Shown piece by piece: positions 35,487 through 45,012 of a stretch of 64,000 bases of DNA (positions within the stretch are counted from its first letter, which is position 1; every line of letters begins with the position of its first letter). Source of the stretch: Corynebacterium diphtheriae (GTDB taxonomy: Bacteria > Actinomycetota > Actinomycetes > Mycobacteriales > Mycobacteriaceae); assembly GCF_001457455.1 (NCBI RefSeq), contig NZ_LN831026.1, positions 496,001 through 560,000 on the forward strand, given 5' to 3'. The notes beneath the pieces are model-generated. The model saw only the letters and a program-made list of their open reading frames with translations, did not search any database and had not been told where the DNA came from. Both the position numbers and the translations under genes were made by a program.

Positions 35487-36272
35487 ATGCATACAGACAG
35501 CTCAGCTGCTGGCAAGAACTTCGAACGCACGACCGGTGCCGCTACTGACAGCGCGCCGGTCGTGCGTTTCGACGCAGCCAGCTTTTCCTATGGCCACGGT
35601 TCTAATCGCGTCACTGTATTGGAAGGAATCGACGGTTCTCTCCACAGAGGCGAAGCACTCGCACTCATCGGCCCCAACGGCGCGGGAAAGTCGACCGTGT
35701 TGAAAGGGTTGGTAGGAATCGTCGATTCTTCCCAACTACATCTGGCGTCTGGTTCGATCGGTTACGTGCCACAGACGGCTGAACTTGATCCGACCTTCCC
35801 AGTCACAGCTCGCGACGTCGTTGCGATGGGGATACGCGGGGCGAAGAAGAATCGGTGGTGGTGTCCGTCATTTTTACAGCCGAATCCGGCGAAAGATCCA
35901 CGGACTATGGCAGCCTTGCAACGCGTTGGTCTGGCAGATCGCGCTAATTATCGGTTTGGGCAGCTTTCAGGCGGGCAACGTCAACGTGTTCTGATCGCGC
36001 GCGCTCTGGTGTCCCAACCAATGTTGATGCTTCTCGACGAACCGTTCAACGGATTAGACGATCCGAACCGTAAAGCATTATTGGCGATTCTTTCCGAAAT
36101 TAAAAAGGAAGGAGTTGCAATCGTCGTATCTACGCATGATCTTGTTCTCGCAGAAGAAACCTGCGATAAAGTGCTACTTCTTGCGGGTAGACAAGTGGCG
36201 TTCGGGCCTATCGACGATGTGTTGCAACCCGATGTGATTGCCCAAGCATATGGGGGACACCATGCTCATTGA
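35487..36272 (+). CDS. mntB: Manganese ABC transporter ATPase
   Basis: A 261-residue ATPase. Walker A GPNGAGKST, signature QLSGGQRQR, Walker B LMLLDEPFNGLD and switch VVSTHDLVLAEE are present. It lies 68 bp after mntA and overlaps mntC by 11 bases. Two palindromes fall in the N-terminal third: a degenerate one at 35619 (LEGIDGSLH) that replaces the usual strand before Walker A, and a near-symmetric one at 35708 (VGIVDSSQL). Confidence 0.92.
   Translation: MHTDSSAAGKNFERTTGAATDSAPVVRFDAASFSYGHGSNRVTVLEGIDGSLHRGEALALIGPNGAGKSTVLKGLVGIVDSSQLHLASGSIGYVPQTAELDPTFPVTARDVVAMGIRGAKKNRWWCPSFLQPNPAKDPRTMAALQRVGLADRANYRFGQLSGGQRQRVLIARALVSQPMLMLLDEPFNGLDDPNRKALLAILSEIKKEGVAIVVSTHDLVLAEETCDKVLLLAGRQVAFGPIDDVLQPDVIAQAYGGHHAH
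35619..35643. repeat. Degenerate dispersed palindrome (in mntB)
   Basis: The core GAATCGACGGTTC has one mismatch, with arms TTGGAAG/CTCTCC. In frame as LEGIDGSLH. Confidence 0.6.
35708..35736. repeat. Dispersed palindrome copy 12 (in mntB)
   Basis: The perfect core GAATCGTCGATTC has outer arms GTTGG/CCAAC that pair with each other; two inner arm mismatches are present. In frame as VGIVDSSQ. Confidence 0.88.
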
Positions 36273-37095
36273 GCTTTCTGAGATCACTGGAATAGCGCCG
36301 TATCTGCTTCGGCCACTAATCTTGCTCACCGTACTCGGTTTTGTTTCTGGACTTGTCGGAGTCGTGGTAAACCTGCGCTCTTTGGAATTCAATGCCGAAG
36401 CGGTAGTCCACTCAGTTTTTCCAGGGATTGTTGCAGGGGCAGTTTTTGGTGGAATCGACATGATTATCCCTGCTGCATCGGCCGTCGCCGCGCTTGTTGC
36501 TATTGCGTTGACTTTTGCTTCGCGCCACTCGGAAGCCGGTACAGCTGTGGTTTTGACGTCGTTTTTTTCGGTAGGAATCGTCTTGTCTCTCAAAAAGGGA
36601 GACATGTCTGGGCAATTAGAAGCATTGATGTTTGGACGTCTTTTGGAAGTTACCGATGAACGGTTGATTCAAGCTCTCATTGTGTGCGCGATTGCTGTGG
36701 CCGTTATGTTATGGACGTGGCGAACTCATATCTTCGTTGCCTTTGATAGGGAAGGCGCTCGCGCGACGGGTGTTAACCTTTTAACCATCGATCTTGCGAT
36801 TAACGTTGCGATTGCTGCGGTTGTGGTGGCGTCGTCGACTGCAATCGGCACACTACTAGTAATCGGATATCTGTGTATTCCTGGTGCTGCGGCACGATTG
36901 ATCGCTACCCGTGTGCATACCATGGTGCCTCTTGCCATGGCTTTTGGAATTGTGGGTGGTTATCTCGGGGTGTGGTTGTCAGGTCTATCGCCACGTGTTT
37001 CTCCGCAAGCATCAGTCGCGCTTAGCGTGGTCGCTATGTACGGCGTGGGCCTTATCATCTATCGTCTGCGTGGTTCGGTTGGGAGAAGATCATGA
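36262..37095 (+). CDS. mntC: Manganese ABC transporter permease 1
   Basis: A 277-residue ABC-3 family permease with about eight helices: LILLTVLGFVSGLVGVVVNL, RSLEFNAEAVVHSVFPGIVA, and VVASSTAIGTLLVIGYLCIP with the family GAAARLIATR segment. ATG 36262 is chosen because GGGGGA precedes it by 4 bases; ATG 36250 and TTG 36238 are in frame. It overlaps mntD by 4 bases. Confidence 0.9.
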   Translation: MLIELSEITGIAPYLLRPLILLTVLGFVSGLVGVVVNLRSLEFNAEAVVHSVFPGIVAGAVFGGIDMIIPAASAVAALVAIALTFASRHSEAGTAVVLTSFFSVGIVLSLKKGDMSGQLEALMFGRLLEVTDERLIQALIVCAIAVAVMLWTWRTHIFVAFDREGARATGVNLLTIDLAINVAIAAVVVASSTAIGTLLVIGYLCIPGAAARLIATRVHTMVPLAMAFGIVGGYLGVWLSGLSPRVSPQASVALSVVAMYGVGLIIYRLRGSVGRRS

Positions 37096-37898
37096 CCGCA
37101 ATTTTGCTCCTTCCCACAGTTGAATTGATGATCGTCGGTGCCCTTTGCGGCATCGTTGGCGTGTTTGCGGTCCTCAAAGGCAGAGTTTTCTTTACTGAAT
37201 CCATTACGCATGCGACGTTTCCAGGTGCGATCCTTGGCGTTGTGATTGCTGGAAGGAATGGCCTATTCCTTGGGGCATTATTGATGTGTGTCGGCATGTC
37301 GTGGCTGATGCGACGTTTGACGCGACTTTCTACGCAAACAGCACAAGCCTCTGCCGGTGTTGTTCTCACCGTAGGATTTGCCCTCGGTTATTTCCTGAAC
37401 AAGTGGTTTGCACCACTTCCCATTCGTATCGAGGGTTTTCTTGCCGGTTCAGTGCTGAGCGTGAGGCTTATCGACGTCATTGTGTCAGCCGTAGTTCTGG
37501 TTGTAGTGGTAGGAATCGTCAATTCTTTCCACACATCTCTTATGCTGTATTGCTTTGACGAACCAGGATTTGTTGCTGCAGGTGGAAAACAGCATCGCGC
37601 TGAAGCGTTGATTCTTGGGATGATCGTTGCAACGGTAGTGTGCGTTATTCCAGCTATTGGCACCATTTTGTCTATTGCGTTAATTGCAGCGCCGGCTGCT
37701 GGATTAAAAACTGTCGTAGCGTCACCGCGACAATTAATTGTTGCGGCACCAGCTGCTGGTGTTGTAATAAGCCTCGCGGGATTATTTATCGCGGTTTACT
37801 TCAAATTGTCCGTTGGAGGCACGATCGCCATCGTTGCCGGTGTATTCTACTGTTTATGCATGTCTCTGAGCTGCCTGAAAAGTCCCAGGACTACTTGA
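37092..37898 (+). CDS. mntD: Manganese ABC transporter permease 2
   Basis: A 268-residue ABC-3 permease, the second channel subunit. It has LCGIVGVFAVLKGRVFFTES, ITHATFPGAILGVVIAG and CVIPAIGTILSIALIAAPAA. Its start overlaps mntC (ATGA) and its 3' end overlaps mntR by 43 bases. Degenerate palindromes at 37250 (GRNGLFLG) and 37506 (VGIVNSFHT) are accommodated in or next to helices. Confidence 0.9.
   Translation: MTAILLLPTVELMIVGALCGIVGVFAVLKGRVFFTESITHATFPGAILGVVIAGRNGLFLGALLMCVGMSWLMRRLTRLSTQTAQASAGVVLTVGFALGYFLNKWFAPLPIRIEGFLAGSVLSVRLIDVIVSAVVLVVVVGIVNSFHTSLMLYCFDEPGFVAAGGKQHRAEALILGMIVATVVCVIPAIGTILSIALIAAPAAGLKTVVASPRQLIVAAPAAGVVISLAGLFIAVYFKLSVGGTIAIVAGVFYCLCMSLSCLKSPRTT
37250..37275. 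repeat. Degenerate dispersed palindrome (in mntD)
   Basis: The core GAATGGCCTATTC keeps the GGAAG/CCTTGG-like arms with an altered but nearly symmetric centre. In frame as GRNGLFLG. Confidence 0.45.
37506..37532. repeat. Degenerate dispersed palindrome (in mntD)
   Basis: The core GAATCGTCAATTC has one mismatch, with outer GTGG/CCAC arms. In frame as VGIVNSFHT. Confidence 0.65.
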
Positions 37899-38527
37899 AA
37901 AACGTGTGGGATATGCACGAGGCTACTGGCAAGCCCGTCTCCCTCGGCGAGTTAGCGTCCCGAATGTCTCAAAAAACTCCCACCGCATCTGAAGCTGTTA
38001 AAAAACTTGTTGCTCGTGGTCTGCTCGATCATGAACGCTATGGCGGAATCATGCTCACTGAGCAGGGCGAAGCCTTGGCTAAACAGATGGTGCGTCGTCA
38101 TCGTCTTGTGGAAATGTTTCTTTTTGAAACCCTAGGTTTTGGGTGGGATGAAGTCCATGAGGAAGCCGAGATTCTTGAGCACGCGATGACGGACAAGCTT
38201 CTTCAGCGTATCGACGATCACCTTGGTAACCCGTCTCGTGACCCACATGGAGATCCAATCCCATCTGAGGAAGGAATCGTCGATTCTGTCCCGATTCATC
38301 AGCTTGGTGAGTTTGCGGTTGGAGAAGAAGTCATAATCGAGCGAATCCATGATCGCGATGCCAACCTGCTGCGCTATTTAGCCGAGCACGGAGTATTGCC
38401 AGGTGTTCGTGTCATTATTGGTGAACCTGCTTATCCAGGCATGAATATTGTGAAGGTAGGCGACAGAGACATCCCACTCGCAGAAAGTAGTTTGTGGGCT
38501 ATAAACGCTCGCAAAATAGATTCTTAG
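37856..38527 (+). CDS. mntR: DtxR-family manganese regulator
   Basis: A 223-residue DtxR-like repressor. ATG 37856 lies inside the mntD 3' end. The winged helix is VSLGELASRMSQKTPTASEA with VKKLVARGLLDHERYGG. The metal and dimerisation domain has MVRRHRLVEMFLFETLGFGW and HEEAEILEHAMTDKLLQRID. The C-terminal FeoA/SH3-like part is VGEEVIIERIHDRDANLLRY. As the last gene of mntABCD it matches C. diphtheriae MntR, a Mn2+-dependent repressor of mntA. A perfect-core palindrome at 38267 supplies EEGIVDSVPI in the linker before the SH3 domain. Confidence 0.92.
   Translation: MHVSELPEKSQDYLKNVWDMHEATGKPVSLGELASRMSQKTPTASEAVKKLVARGLLDHERYGGIMLTEQGEALAKQMVRRHRLVEMFLFETLGFGWDEVHEEAEILEHAMTDKLLQRIDDHLGNPSRDPHGDPIPSEEGIVDSVPIHQLGEFAVGEEVIIERIHDRDANLLRYLAEHGVLPGVRVIIGEPAYPGMNIVKVGDRDIPLAESSLWAINARKIDS
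38267..38292. repeat. Dispersed palindrome copy 13 (in mntR)
   Basis: The perfect core GAATCGTCGATTC with left arm AGGAAG and right arm TGTCC is in frame as EEGIVDSVP in an interdomain linker. Confidence 0.87.
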
Positions 38528-38700
38528 GTTTGTGCAAAATAGTCGTTTTTTAACAGGGAAACTTTTGCCATGGTTGGCGCTAGTTGCCCTGTTTCATTTA
38601 TTTATGCGTACAGGATTAGGTGTGTGGGCTGAGAAACATTGGCAATTCATTAAATTACCAAAAGTATTTTGCGCATTTTTAACAATGGACCTGCGGTTAT

Positions 38701-38724
38701 GGGAAGGAATCGTCGATTCTTGCC
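38701..38724. repeat. Dispersed palindrome copy 14 (upstream of folD)
   Basis: The perfect core GAATCGTCGATTC with left arm GGGAAG lies in the 221-bp gap between mntR and folD, about 25 bp before folD. A short ORF through this gap (38532-38768) is not convincing. The gap also holds an AT-rich stretch and CAATAAT at 38734, a possible folD -10. Confidence 0.85.
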
Positions 38725-38748
38725 TCAACACATGCAATAATCAAGGCC

Positions 38749-39594
38749 GTGAGTGCTATCAAACTTGACGGAAACTTGTACCGCGACGAAATCTTCGAAG
38801 ATCTTAAAGGACGTGTCAATTCTCTCCGAGAGAAGGGGATCGTGCCAGGTCTTGCGACTGTTCTTGTCGGCGATGACCCTGCCAGCCACGCCTATGTCCG
38901 TATGAAGCACAAGGATTGTGAAATTGTTGGTGTGAAGTCGATCCGTAAGGATCTTCCCGCTGATGTGACTCAAGAAGAGCTGTTGGCTGTTATTCATGAG
39001 CTAAATGCTGATCCTGAGTGCACTGGCTACATTGTGCAGCTCCCGTTGCCAAAGCACTTGGATGAGAATGCGGTGCTAGAGCGCATTGATCCTACGAAAG
39101 ACGCCGATGGTTTGCACCCAGTGAATCTGGGTAAATTGGTTTTGAATGAGCCTGCTCCGTTGCCATGTACCCCTAATGGTGCAATTCATCTGTTGCGTCG
39201 TTTTGGAGTTGAGCTAGATGGCAAAAAAGTAGTTGTAATTGGACGTGGTGTGACTGTTGGGCGTCCTATTGGTTTGATGTTGACGCGGAGAAGTGAGAAC
39301 TCTACCGTTACGCTGTGTCATACGGGTACTCGTGATCTTGCTGCGGAGACTCGTGAAGCTGATGTCATTGTTGCTGCTGCGGGTAAAGCGCACATGCTAA
39401 CGGCTGATATGGTCAAACAGGGTGCTGCGATTCTTGATGTGGGAGTATCGCGTGTTGACGGCAAACTGCTTGGCGACGTTCACCCTGATGTCTGGGATGT
39501 TGCAGGTGCAGTTTCTCCAAATCCTGGTGGGGTTGGACCGCTGACTCGCGCTTTCTTGATTCGTAACGTAGTAGAGCGTGCTGAGCGTGCCTAG
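38749..39594 (+). CDS. folD: Methylenetetrahydrofolate dehydrogenase/cyclohydrolase
   Basis: A 281-residue bifunctional enzyme of one-carbon metabolism. Motifs: catalytic [16 protein letters not shown] (Tyr and Lys), [27 protein letters not shown], the NADP-binding [20 protein letters not shown] and [18 protein letters not shown] 38749 lacks a Shine-Dalgarno and follows CAATAAT by 8 bp, so it may be leaderless. It overlaps the DUF3017 gene by 17 bases. Confidence 0.95.
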   Translation: MSAIKLDGNLYRDEIFEDLKGRVNSLREKGIVPGLATVLVGDDPASHAYVRMKHKDCEIVGVKSIRKDLPADVTQEELLAVIHELNADPECTGYIVQLPLPKHLDENAVLERIDPTKDADGLHPVNLGKLVLNEPAPLPCTPNGAIHLLRRFGVELDGKKVVVIGRGVTVGRPIGLMLTRRSENSTVTLCHTGTRDLAAETREADVIVAAAGKAHMLTADMVKQGAAILDVGVSRVDGKLLGDVHPDVWDVAGAVSPNPGGVGPLTRAFLIRNVVERAERA

Positions 39595-39913
39595 GCTTTC
39601 GCCTTTTGACAATCCGCATGATGTGGGTAGGAAAGAATCGCCGATTCCTTCCTACCTCCAGTACATCGCGGTAGCGGCGTTTGTAGGAATTGTCGTTTCT
39701 TCTGGAATATTCGCTTTTACAGAGCATTGGAGGCGCGCGACATTTGCGCTGGGCGTGGCGCTGTTGTTTTTGGCTGTGCTCCGGATTGTATGTGATTCGA
39801 AAATTCTTGGTGTATTGGCGGTTCGATCCGTAGTTTTTGATGTTGCTTTCAGTCTTGTAGTAGGTGGGATGATGGTGTTTTTGTCCTATTCGATTGATTC
39901 TTTGGGATCGTGA
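39578..39913 (+). CDS. DUF3017-family membrane protein
   Basis: A 111-residue protein with three hydrophobic segments ([60 protein letters not shown]), the size and layout of DUF3017 proteins that follow folD in actinobacteria. GTG 39578 or 39587 starts it inside folD. The N-terminal cytoplasmic part contains a 30-bp near-perfect palindrome read as [11 protein letters not shown]. Function is unknown. Confidence 0.78.
   Translation: MLSVPRLSPFDNPHDVGRKESPIPSYLQYIAVAAFVGIVVSSGIFAFTEHWRRATFALGVALLFLAVLRIVCDSKILGVLAVRSVVFDVAFSLVVGGMMVFLSYSIDSLGS
39627..39656. repeat. Dispersed palindrome copy 15 (DUF3017 gene)
   Basis: The core GAATCGCCGATTC is framed by arms GGTAGGAAA and TTCCTACC, which pair apart from one inner A/G difference. 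The GGTAG/CTACC ends are specific to this copy. Confidence 0.92.
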
Positions 39914-39941
39914 TGGGGTAGAGAAATGACATAGTGGACTG

Positions 39942-39977
39942 AGCGCTGCGAAGCTTTTGTTTTGCAGCGCTTTTGTC
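39942..39977. terminator. folD-DUF3017 terminator
   Basis: The stem GCGCTGC/GCAGCGC (39943-39949 and 39964-39970) is followed by TTTTGTCTTG. It lies 29 bp after the DUF3017 stop. Confidence 0.75.
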
Positions 39978-40047
39978 TTGTCTATTGTGAAAATTTGTCT
40001 ATGAAAAGTGAGAAGTCCAGGTATCGGAATACGTCGAAACGCGTGGT

Positions 40048-41160
40048 TTAAGCGGATTGGTTTCGTCTGGTGCGGATGCGTTGTTGTTCGTGGCGTTGCC
40101 ATGTTTGGCTGAACCTGTGTTTAACTTTTATTCCCCCGGGTTGGGTGGTTTTTGTTGCCCCGTTGCGGAAATGAAATGTTGCGATTCGGTTGGCGTCGAG
40201 GCTGTAGTGAATGCGTTGTTCGGTTTTGATGTTGTGGTGGAAGCGGCATAGACAGGCGAGATTCGCGATTGAGGTTTCGCCACCTTCGTCATGATTTATT
40301 ACGTGGTCCAGATCGCATTCGAGGGCGTCGACGGTGCAGCCTGGATATCGGCAGTGACGGTCGAGAAGCATGACGGCGGCTCGAATCTCTTCAGTGGGTG
40401 CGTAGCTGTGGGTGTGGTCGTTGAGGTCTATGGTTCTTTGCGAATCAATGGTGATGCTTTCTTCTGGAATGGTGCCGGCACCGACCATATACAGGTGGCC
40501 GGTTCCAGTTCTGAAGGTATTGAGCACGACTTTTGTGCGAGCTTTTGAACGGATGAGCTTCATAAACGCATCAACGGGTTCGTCTTCGTGTTGCTTTTTC
40601 ATTAAGGTACGAATTTCGACAGCTTCGGCATCGGTGATATGAATGCTTAACCGCGTGTGTCCATTGAGGTTCCGTTTAAAAGTGGCGCTTCTTTTTTGCT
40701 GATCTTGTGGCTTTTTGGCGGCCGAGGGATCGATCGTTGTGATGTAATCGCGAAGTTGTTTGCTGAGGGTTGCTACTTGCGGAATCACTTGGTTTTTCAC
40801 CTTCGGGGTGAAGTAGTTGGTCAAGTGGGCGTCGACGCGTGCAATATATTTCGGTTCAATAGCCATGACTTGTCGTTCGATGGCTTTTAGCCGCGACATC
40901 GTAATATGGTGATGCTTTTCGACGCATGCGCGCAGCTTTGGAAAGCGTCGTAGCATTTCACCGACGCGAAGATTTTCCTTTACTTCGCGTCGTGACAGAC
41001 TCATTCGAGTAGCTATCTCGTCAATTTGTGTGTGAAAATCACGGAACTTATCAGGCTCCACGGAAAGCCAAAAATCCACTTCTGCCTGGTTGAGTCGAAT
41101 CAGGTGTCGTGAAAAAGGATCGTTCATATCGGTATGTGCGAAACAAGCCGTAGTATTCAT
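40048..41160 (-). CDS. DUF222/HNH endonuclease-like protein
   Basis: A 370-residue protein from ATG 41160 (GGGGGA upstream). N-terminal helical DUF222-like part (residues 20-200) and a C-terminal HNH motif CRYPGCTVDALECDLDHV with INHDEGGETS and CLCRFHHNIKT. Such 13E12-type proteins are repeated in actinobacterial genomes and often mobile. Catalytic His residues are present, so it may be active. There is no adjacent methylase or toxin partner. GC is lower than in its neighbours. Confidence 0.82.
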   Translation of the reverse strand: MNTTACFAHTDMNDPFSRHLIRLNQAEVDFWLSVEPDKFRDFHTQIDEIATRMSLSRREVKENLRVGEMLRRFPKLRACVEKHHHITMSRLKAIERQVMAIEPKYIARVDAHLTNYFTPKVKNQVIPQVATLSKQLRDYITTIDPSAAKKPQDQQKRSATFKRNLNGHTRLSIHITDAEAVEIRTLMKKQHEDEPVDAFMKLIRSKARTKVVLNTFRTGTGHLYMVGAGTIPEESITIDSQRTIDLNDHTHSYAPTEEIRAAVMLLDRHCRYPGCTVDALECDLDHVINHDEGGETSIANLACLCRFHHNIKTEQRIHYSLDANRIATFHFRNGATKTTQPGGIKVKHRFSQTWQRHEQQRIRTRRNQSA

Positions 41161-41369
41161 AAAAATTCCCCCAATGTTGATGAATACTCCGAGATTACGT
41201 CGGCCTCCCCGACGTGTACTGCCAGTGATACGAGGTTGTGGATAACTGTGCTTTTCAGGCCTTTCGACGCTTCCAACTGTCATATTTTTCCAAGATTTAC
41301 GAGTTGGCTGCATACGTTATCCACAGACCCGATCGTGGTGGTTGCAGTTTATTTAGATCTGTGATCGAC

Positions 41370-42473
41370 TCAGCGCTCTAGTTTGGTTCGGAAGGAATCG
41401 TCGATTCCTTCCGAAAGCTCCATGAAATGTCTTAGGATTCGCTCCATTTGTCGGAATTCTGTGAGGAAAGCGTCGTGGCCTACTGGTGAGCTGATTTTTG
41501 CCATAGCGAGTAGGTTGCCTAGATTTCGTGATAGGTGTTCTTGCTGGTGATAGGGGTAGAGAATATCGGTATCAACGCCAGCAATCATGATGGGGACTGT
41601 GATTGCGCTGAGGGCTTTGTTGAGTCCGCCTCGGCCGCGTCCGATGTCATGACGATTGAGGGCTTCGGTAAGCACGACGTAACTACCTGCATCGAATCGT
41701 TGAGCGAGTTTGATGCCTTGGTGTTGGAGGTAGCTCGTGACCGCAAAACGTTGATGTGGATCTCGGAAGGGGCCGAGTGGGTTTTCACCGTGTTGTGCGG
41801 AAGTGCCGAATCGTTCGTCTATTTCTAGTTCGCCGCGATAGGTGAGGTGGGCGATCCGGCGAGCGGCGGCGATTCCTTCCCATGGTGCGTGACCGCTGTA
41901 GTAATCGCCGTCGTTCCAGTTGGGGTCGAGTTCTATGGCGCTGATTTGTGCAGTTTGAATACCGATTTGCCAAGCGCTTGCGCGTGCTGAGACTGCTATG
42001 ACGAATCCAGTCGTCATCATGTGTGGGTGGAGTGCAGCCCATTCGAGGGTGCGTGCGCCTCCCATGGATCCGCCGATGATTGCGTGAATTTTATTGATGC
42101 TGAGGTGGTCGAAAAGTTGTTTTTCGGCATTGACAAGGTCACGGATTGAAAGGGCTGGAAATCTGGATCCCCATGGTTTTCCGTCTGGGTGTGGACTGCT
42201 CGGTCCGGTGGATCCTTTGCATCCTCCGAGCACGTTGGTGCATAGGATGCAGTAGCGGTTGGTGTCGAGTGCTTTGCCAGGGCCAATCAGTCCGTCCCAC
42301 CATGAAATAGCGTTAGAGTCGCCGGTCAGAGCATGTTCGAGAACGATGAGATTGTTGCCGGTGTAGTGGCCCCATGCTTGGTAGGCGATGGTGACGTCGT
42401 GAAGCGTCGCTCCGGCTTCGGTGTGAAAGTCTCCGATTTTTTGGTGCGTGAGCGTCCCTGTGGTGGTGAGCAT
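41370..42473 (-). CDS. metX: Homoserine O-acetyltransferase
   Basis: A 367-residue alpha/beta hydrolase that acetylates homoserine for methionine synthesis. Nucleophile Ser is in IIGGSMGGARTLEWAALHP, oxyanion region ALTGDSNAISWWDGLIGPGK, Asp in VDTDILYPYHQQEHL and His in SPVGHDAFLTEF. A McbR-type operator lies 45 bp upstream. The C-terminus (LSEGIDDSFRTKLER) is formed by a 29-bp dispersed palindrome plus a short tail, so the natural end has been rewritten. Confidence 0.94.
   Translation of the reverse strand: MLTTTGTLTHQKIGDFHTEAGATLHDVTIAYQAWGHYTGNNLIVLEHALTGDSNAISWWDGLIGPGKALDTNRYCILCTNVLGGCKGSTGPSSPHPDGKPWGSRFPALSIRDLVNAEKQLFDHLSINKIHAIIGGSMGGARTLEWAALHPHMMTTGFVIAVSARASAWQIGIQTAQISAIELDPNWNDGDYYSGHAPWEGIAAARRIAHLTYRGELEIDERFGTSAQHGENPLGPFRDPHQRFAVTSYLQHQGIKLAQRFDAGSYVVLTEALNRHDIGRGRGGLNKALSAITVPIMIAGVDTDILYPYHQQEHLSRNLGNLLAMAKISSPVGHDAFLTEFRQMERILRHFMELSEGIDDSFRTKLER
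41387..41415. repeat. Dispersed palindrome copy 16 (3' end of metX)
   Basis: A 29-bp perfect palindrome with arms TTCGGAAG/CTTCCGAA, encoding SEGIDDSFR at the metX C-terminus. It could also work as a terminator. Confidence 0.95.
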
Positions 42474-42517
42474 GACCCCGACCTCTCGTGGCAGTTGATA
42501 ATCGAGTTCATGCTACA

Positions 42518-42533
42518 TGGACAGCTCTGTCTA
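42518..42533. promoter_or_regulatory. McbR operator of metX
   Basis: TGGACAGCTCTGTCTA keeps GAC-N6-GTC of the McbR consensus TAGACNNNNNNGTCTA and shares ACAGCT with both metQ sites. Confidence 0.7.
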
Positions 42534-42616
42534 GTCTATTGTTGTTGGCTAAATTCCGCCGTTTGAGGGTGGCTTGATCGTTTGGGGGCTTGTCGACGTC
42601 TACCGGTGGGCTGTTG

Positions 42617-43016
42617 TTAGTGTGAAGCAATGCGACGGCGATTCCATAGCGGGTGTGCGCCGGGAAGAAACCAAACAATGATGGCGGAAAGAATCGACAC
42701 GCCTGCTGCAAGATATGTTGTTTGCGACGGTGGTGGCGTTGGCATTGTGATGTGTTTCTGCCCATGGTTCGTTGGGGAATCGATTTTTTGCTTCAGTGCG
42801 GATTTTTCGTGACGTTTTTGTAAAGACGCGATGATCGTGAAAAGAACCAGTCCAAGTCCTGCTCCTGCAATGATGAGATCGCCAAAGATGACTCCAAAGG
42901 AAAATATTCCGACGGCAAGTGCCATGGAGATGCGTTCCCAAGTTGTAAGGGGGACTGTGGGCAGGATTGATGTCGGGGTAGAGACTCTGAAAAGCAGAGG
43001 TTGATTGAGGGTTCAT
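42617..43016 (-). pseudogene. Small membrane protein interrupted by a frameshift
   Basis: The N-terminal part from ATG 43016 reads MNPQSTSAFQSLYPDINPAH. The C-terminal part in the next frame has two helices (SMALAVGIFSFGVIFGDLII and AAGVSILSAIIVWFLPGAHP). They join if one base of the five-G run at 42949-42953 (CCCCC on the coding strand) is removed, giving about 132 residues. An internal ATG at 42925 would still make the 102-residue two-helix part. No family is recognised. A half palindrome lies at 42684. Confidence 0.55.
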
Positions 43017-43057
43017 TGTTTCTTTCAAGAGTTTGATGGGGGCGCTGGACTAGAAAT

Positions 43058-43076
43058 TTAGGTAAGTGTAGCCTAT
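43058..43076. promoter_or_regulatory. DtxR-type operator of htaA
   Basis: TTAGGTAAGTGTAGCCTAT matches 14 of 19 consensus positions, with a perfect left half TTAGGT. htaA is iron- and DtxR-regulated in C. diphtheriae. It lies 151 bp before the htaA start. Confidence 0.7.
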
Positions 43077-43838
43077 ACATGTTTTGGGTGTAGAAAAACT
43101 TGCAATGACGTCTGCATTTTCAGACGGTGCGCCGAGTCTCACCTAGTGGGCTTATGCATAGAGCCCTTCGACAAACCGAGCCTCCCCTCTACTCGGCGGC
43201 CAGAAAGAAATGAGGAGTCCCCGTACCGTGACAATTCAAAAAAGATCTCTAGGGCTAATGGCTGCTGCCGTGTTGACGCTGGCACCGCTTGCTATTAGTA
43301 CCGCCCCAGCGCAAGCGGCTGATAGCAATCAATGCTCGTTTAACTGGGGAATTCGTCAAAGTTATCGCCATTACATTCTCAAAGGTGCTGCTGGTAAAAC
43401 GGGGGGTCAGTGGGCCACCCAAGGTATCGGCTTTAGTGGCGACAAAACGGGTAACGACGGAGCTTTCAATTTCACTCCTGGAAAAGCACGTATCGACGGC
43501 AATAGCGCTACCATCCCTTTCCCTGGGCTTATCCACTTCAAAGGCCATGATCACGGGTCTGGGGTCTATCTTCTCGATATGACTTTTTCTGACTGGAAGG
43601 TCGTAACCCATGGCTCAACAGCAGATATTCTTGTCGACTATGTTTCCTGCGATTCCGGCATGTCCAATACCAAGGGTCGTGGGCCAAAAATCACCGGAGA
43701 CGACGTCGTTCTTGCCACTATCAATCTGAATACTCCAGCGGATCCAGCATCGGGTGCCATCGACTTAAGCGGCAGCACAACACTGAGTCCTGAAGGATCC
43801 AAGCTCTTTATCGCGTATGACGTTGCTTCACCGCTTGA

Positions 43839-44999
<1,161 letters not shown>

Positions 45000-45012
45000 T
45001 AGGTGATGTGTG

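Noticed and set aside
38532..38768. 78-codon ORF between mntR and folD
   Set aside because: One hydrophobic stretch, but no ribosome site and overlap with folD. The region reads better as a folD upstream region with a palindrome copy.
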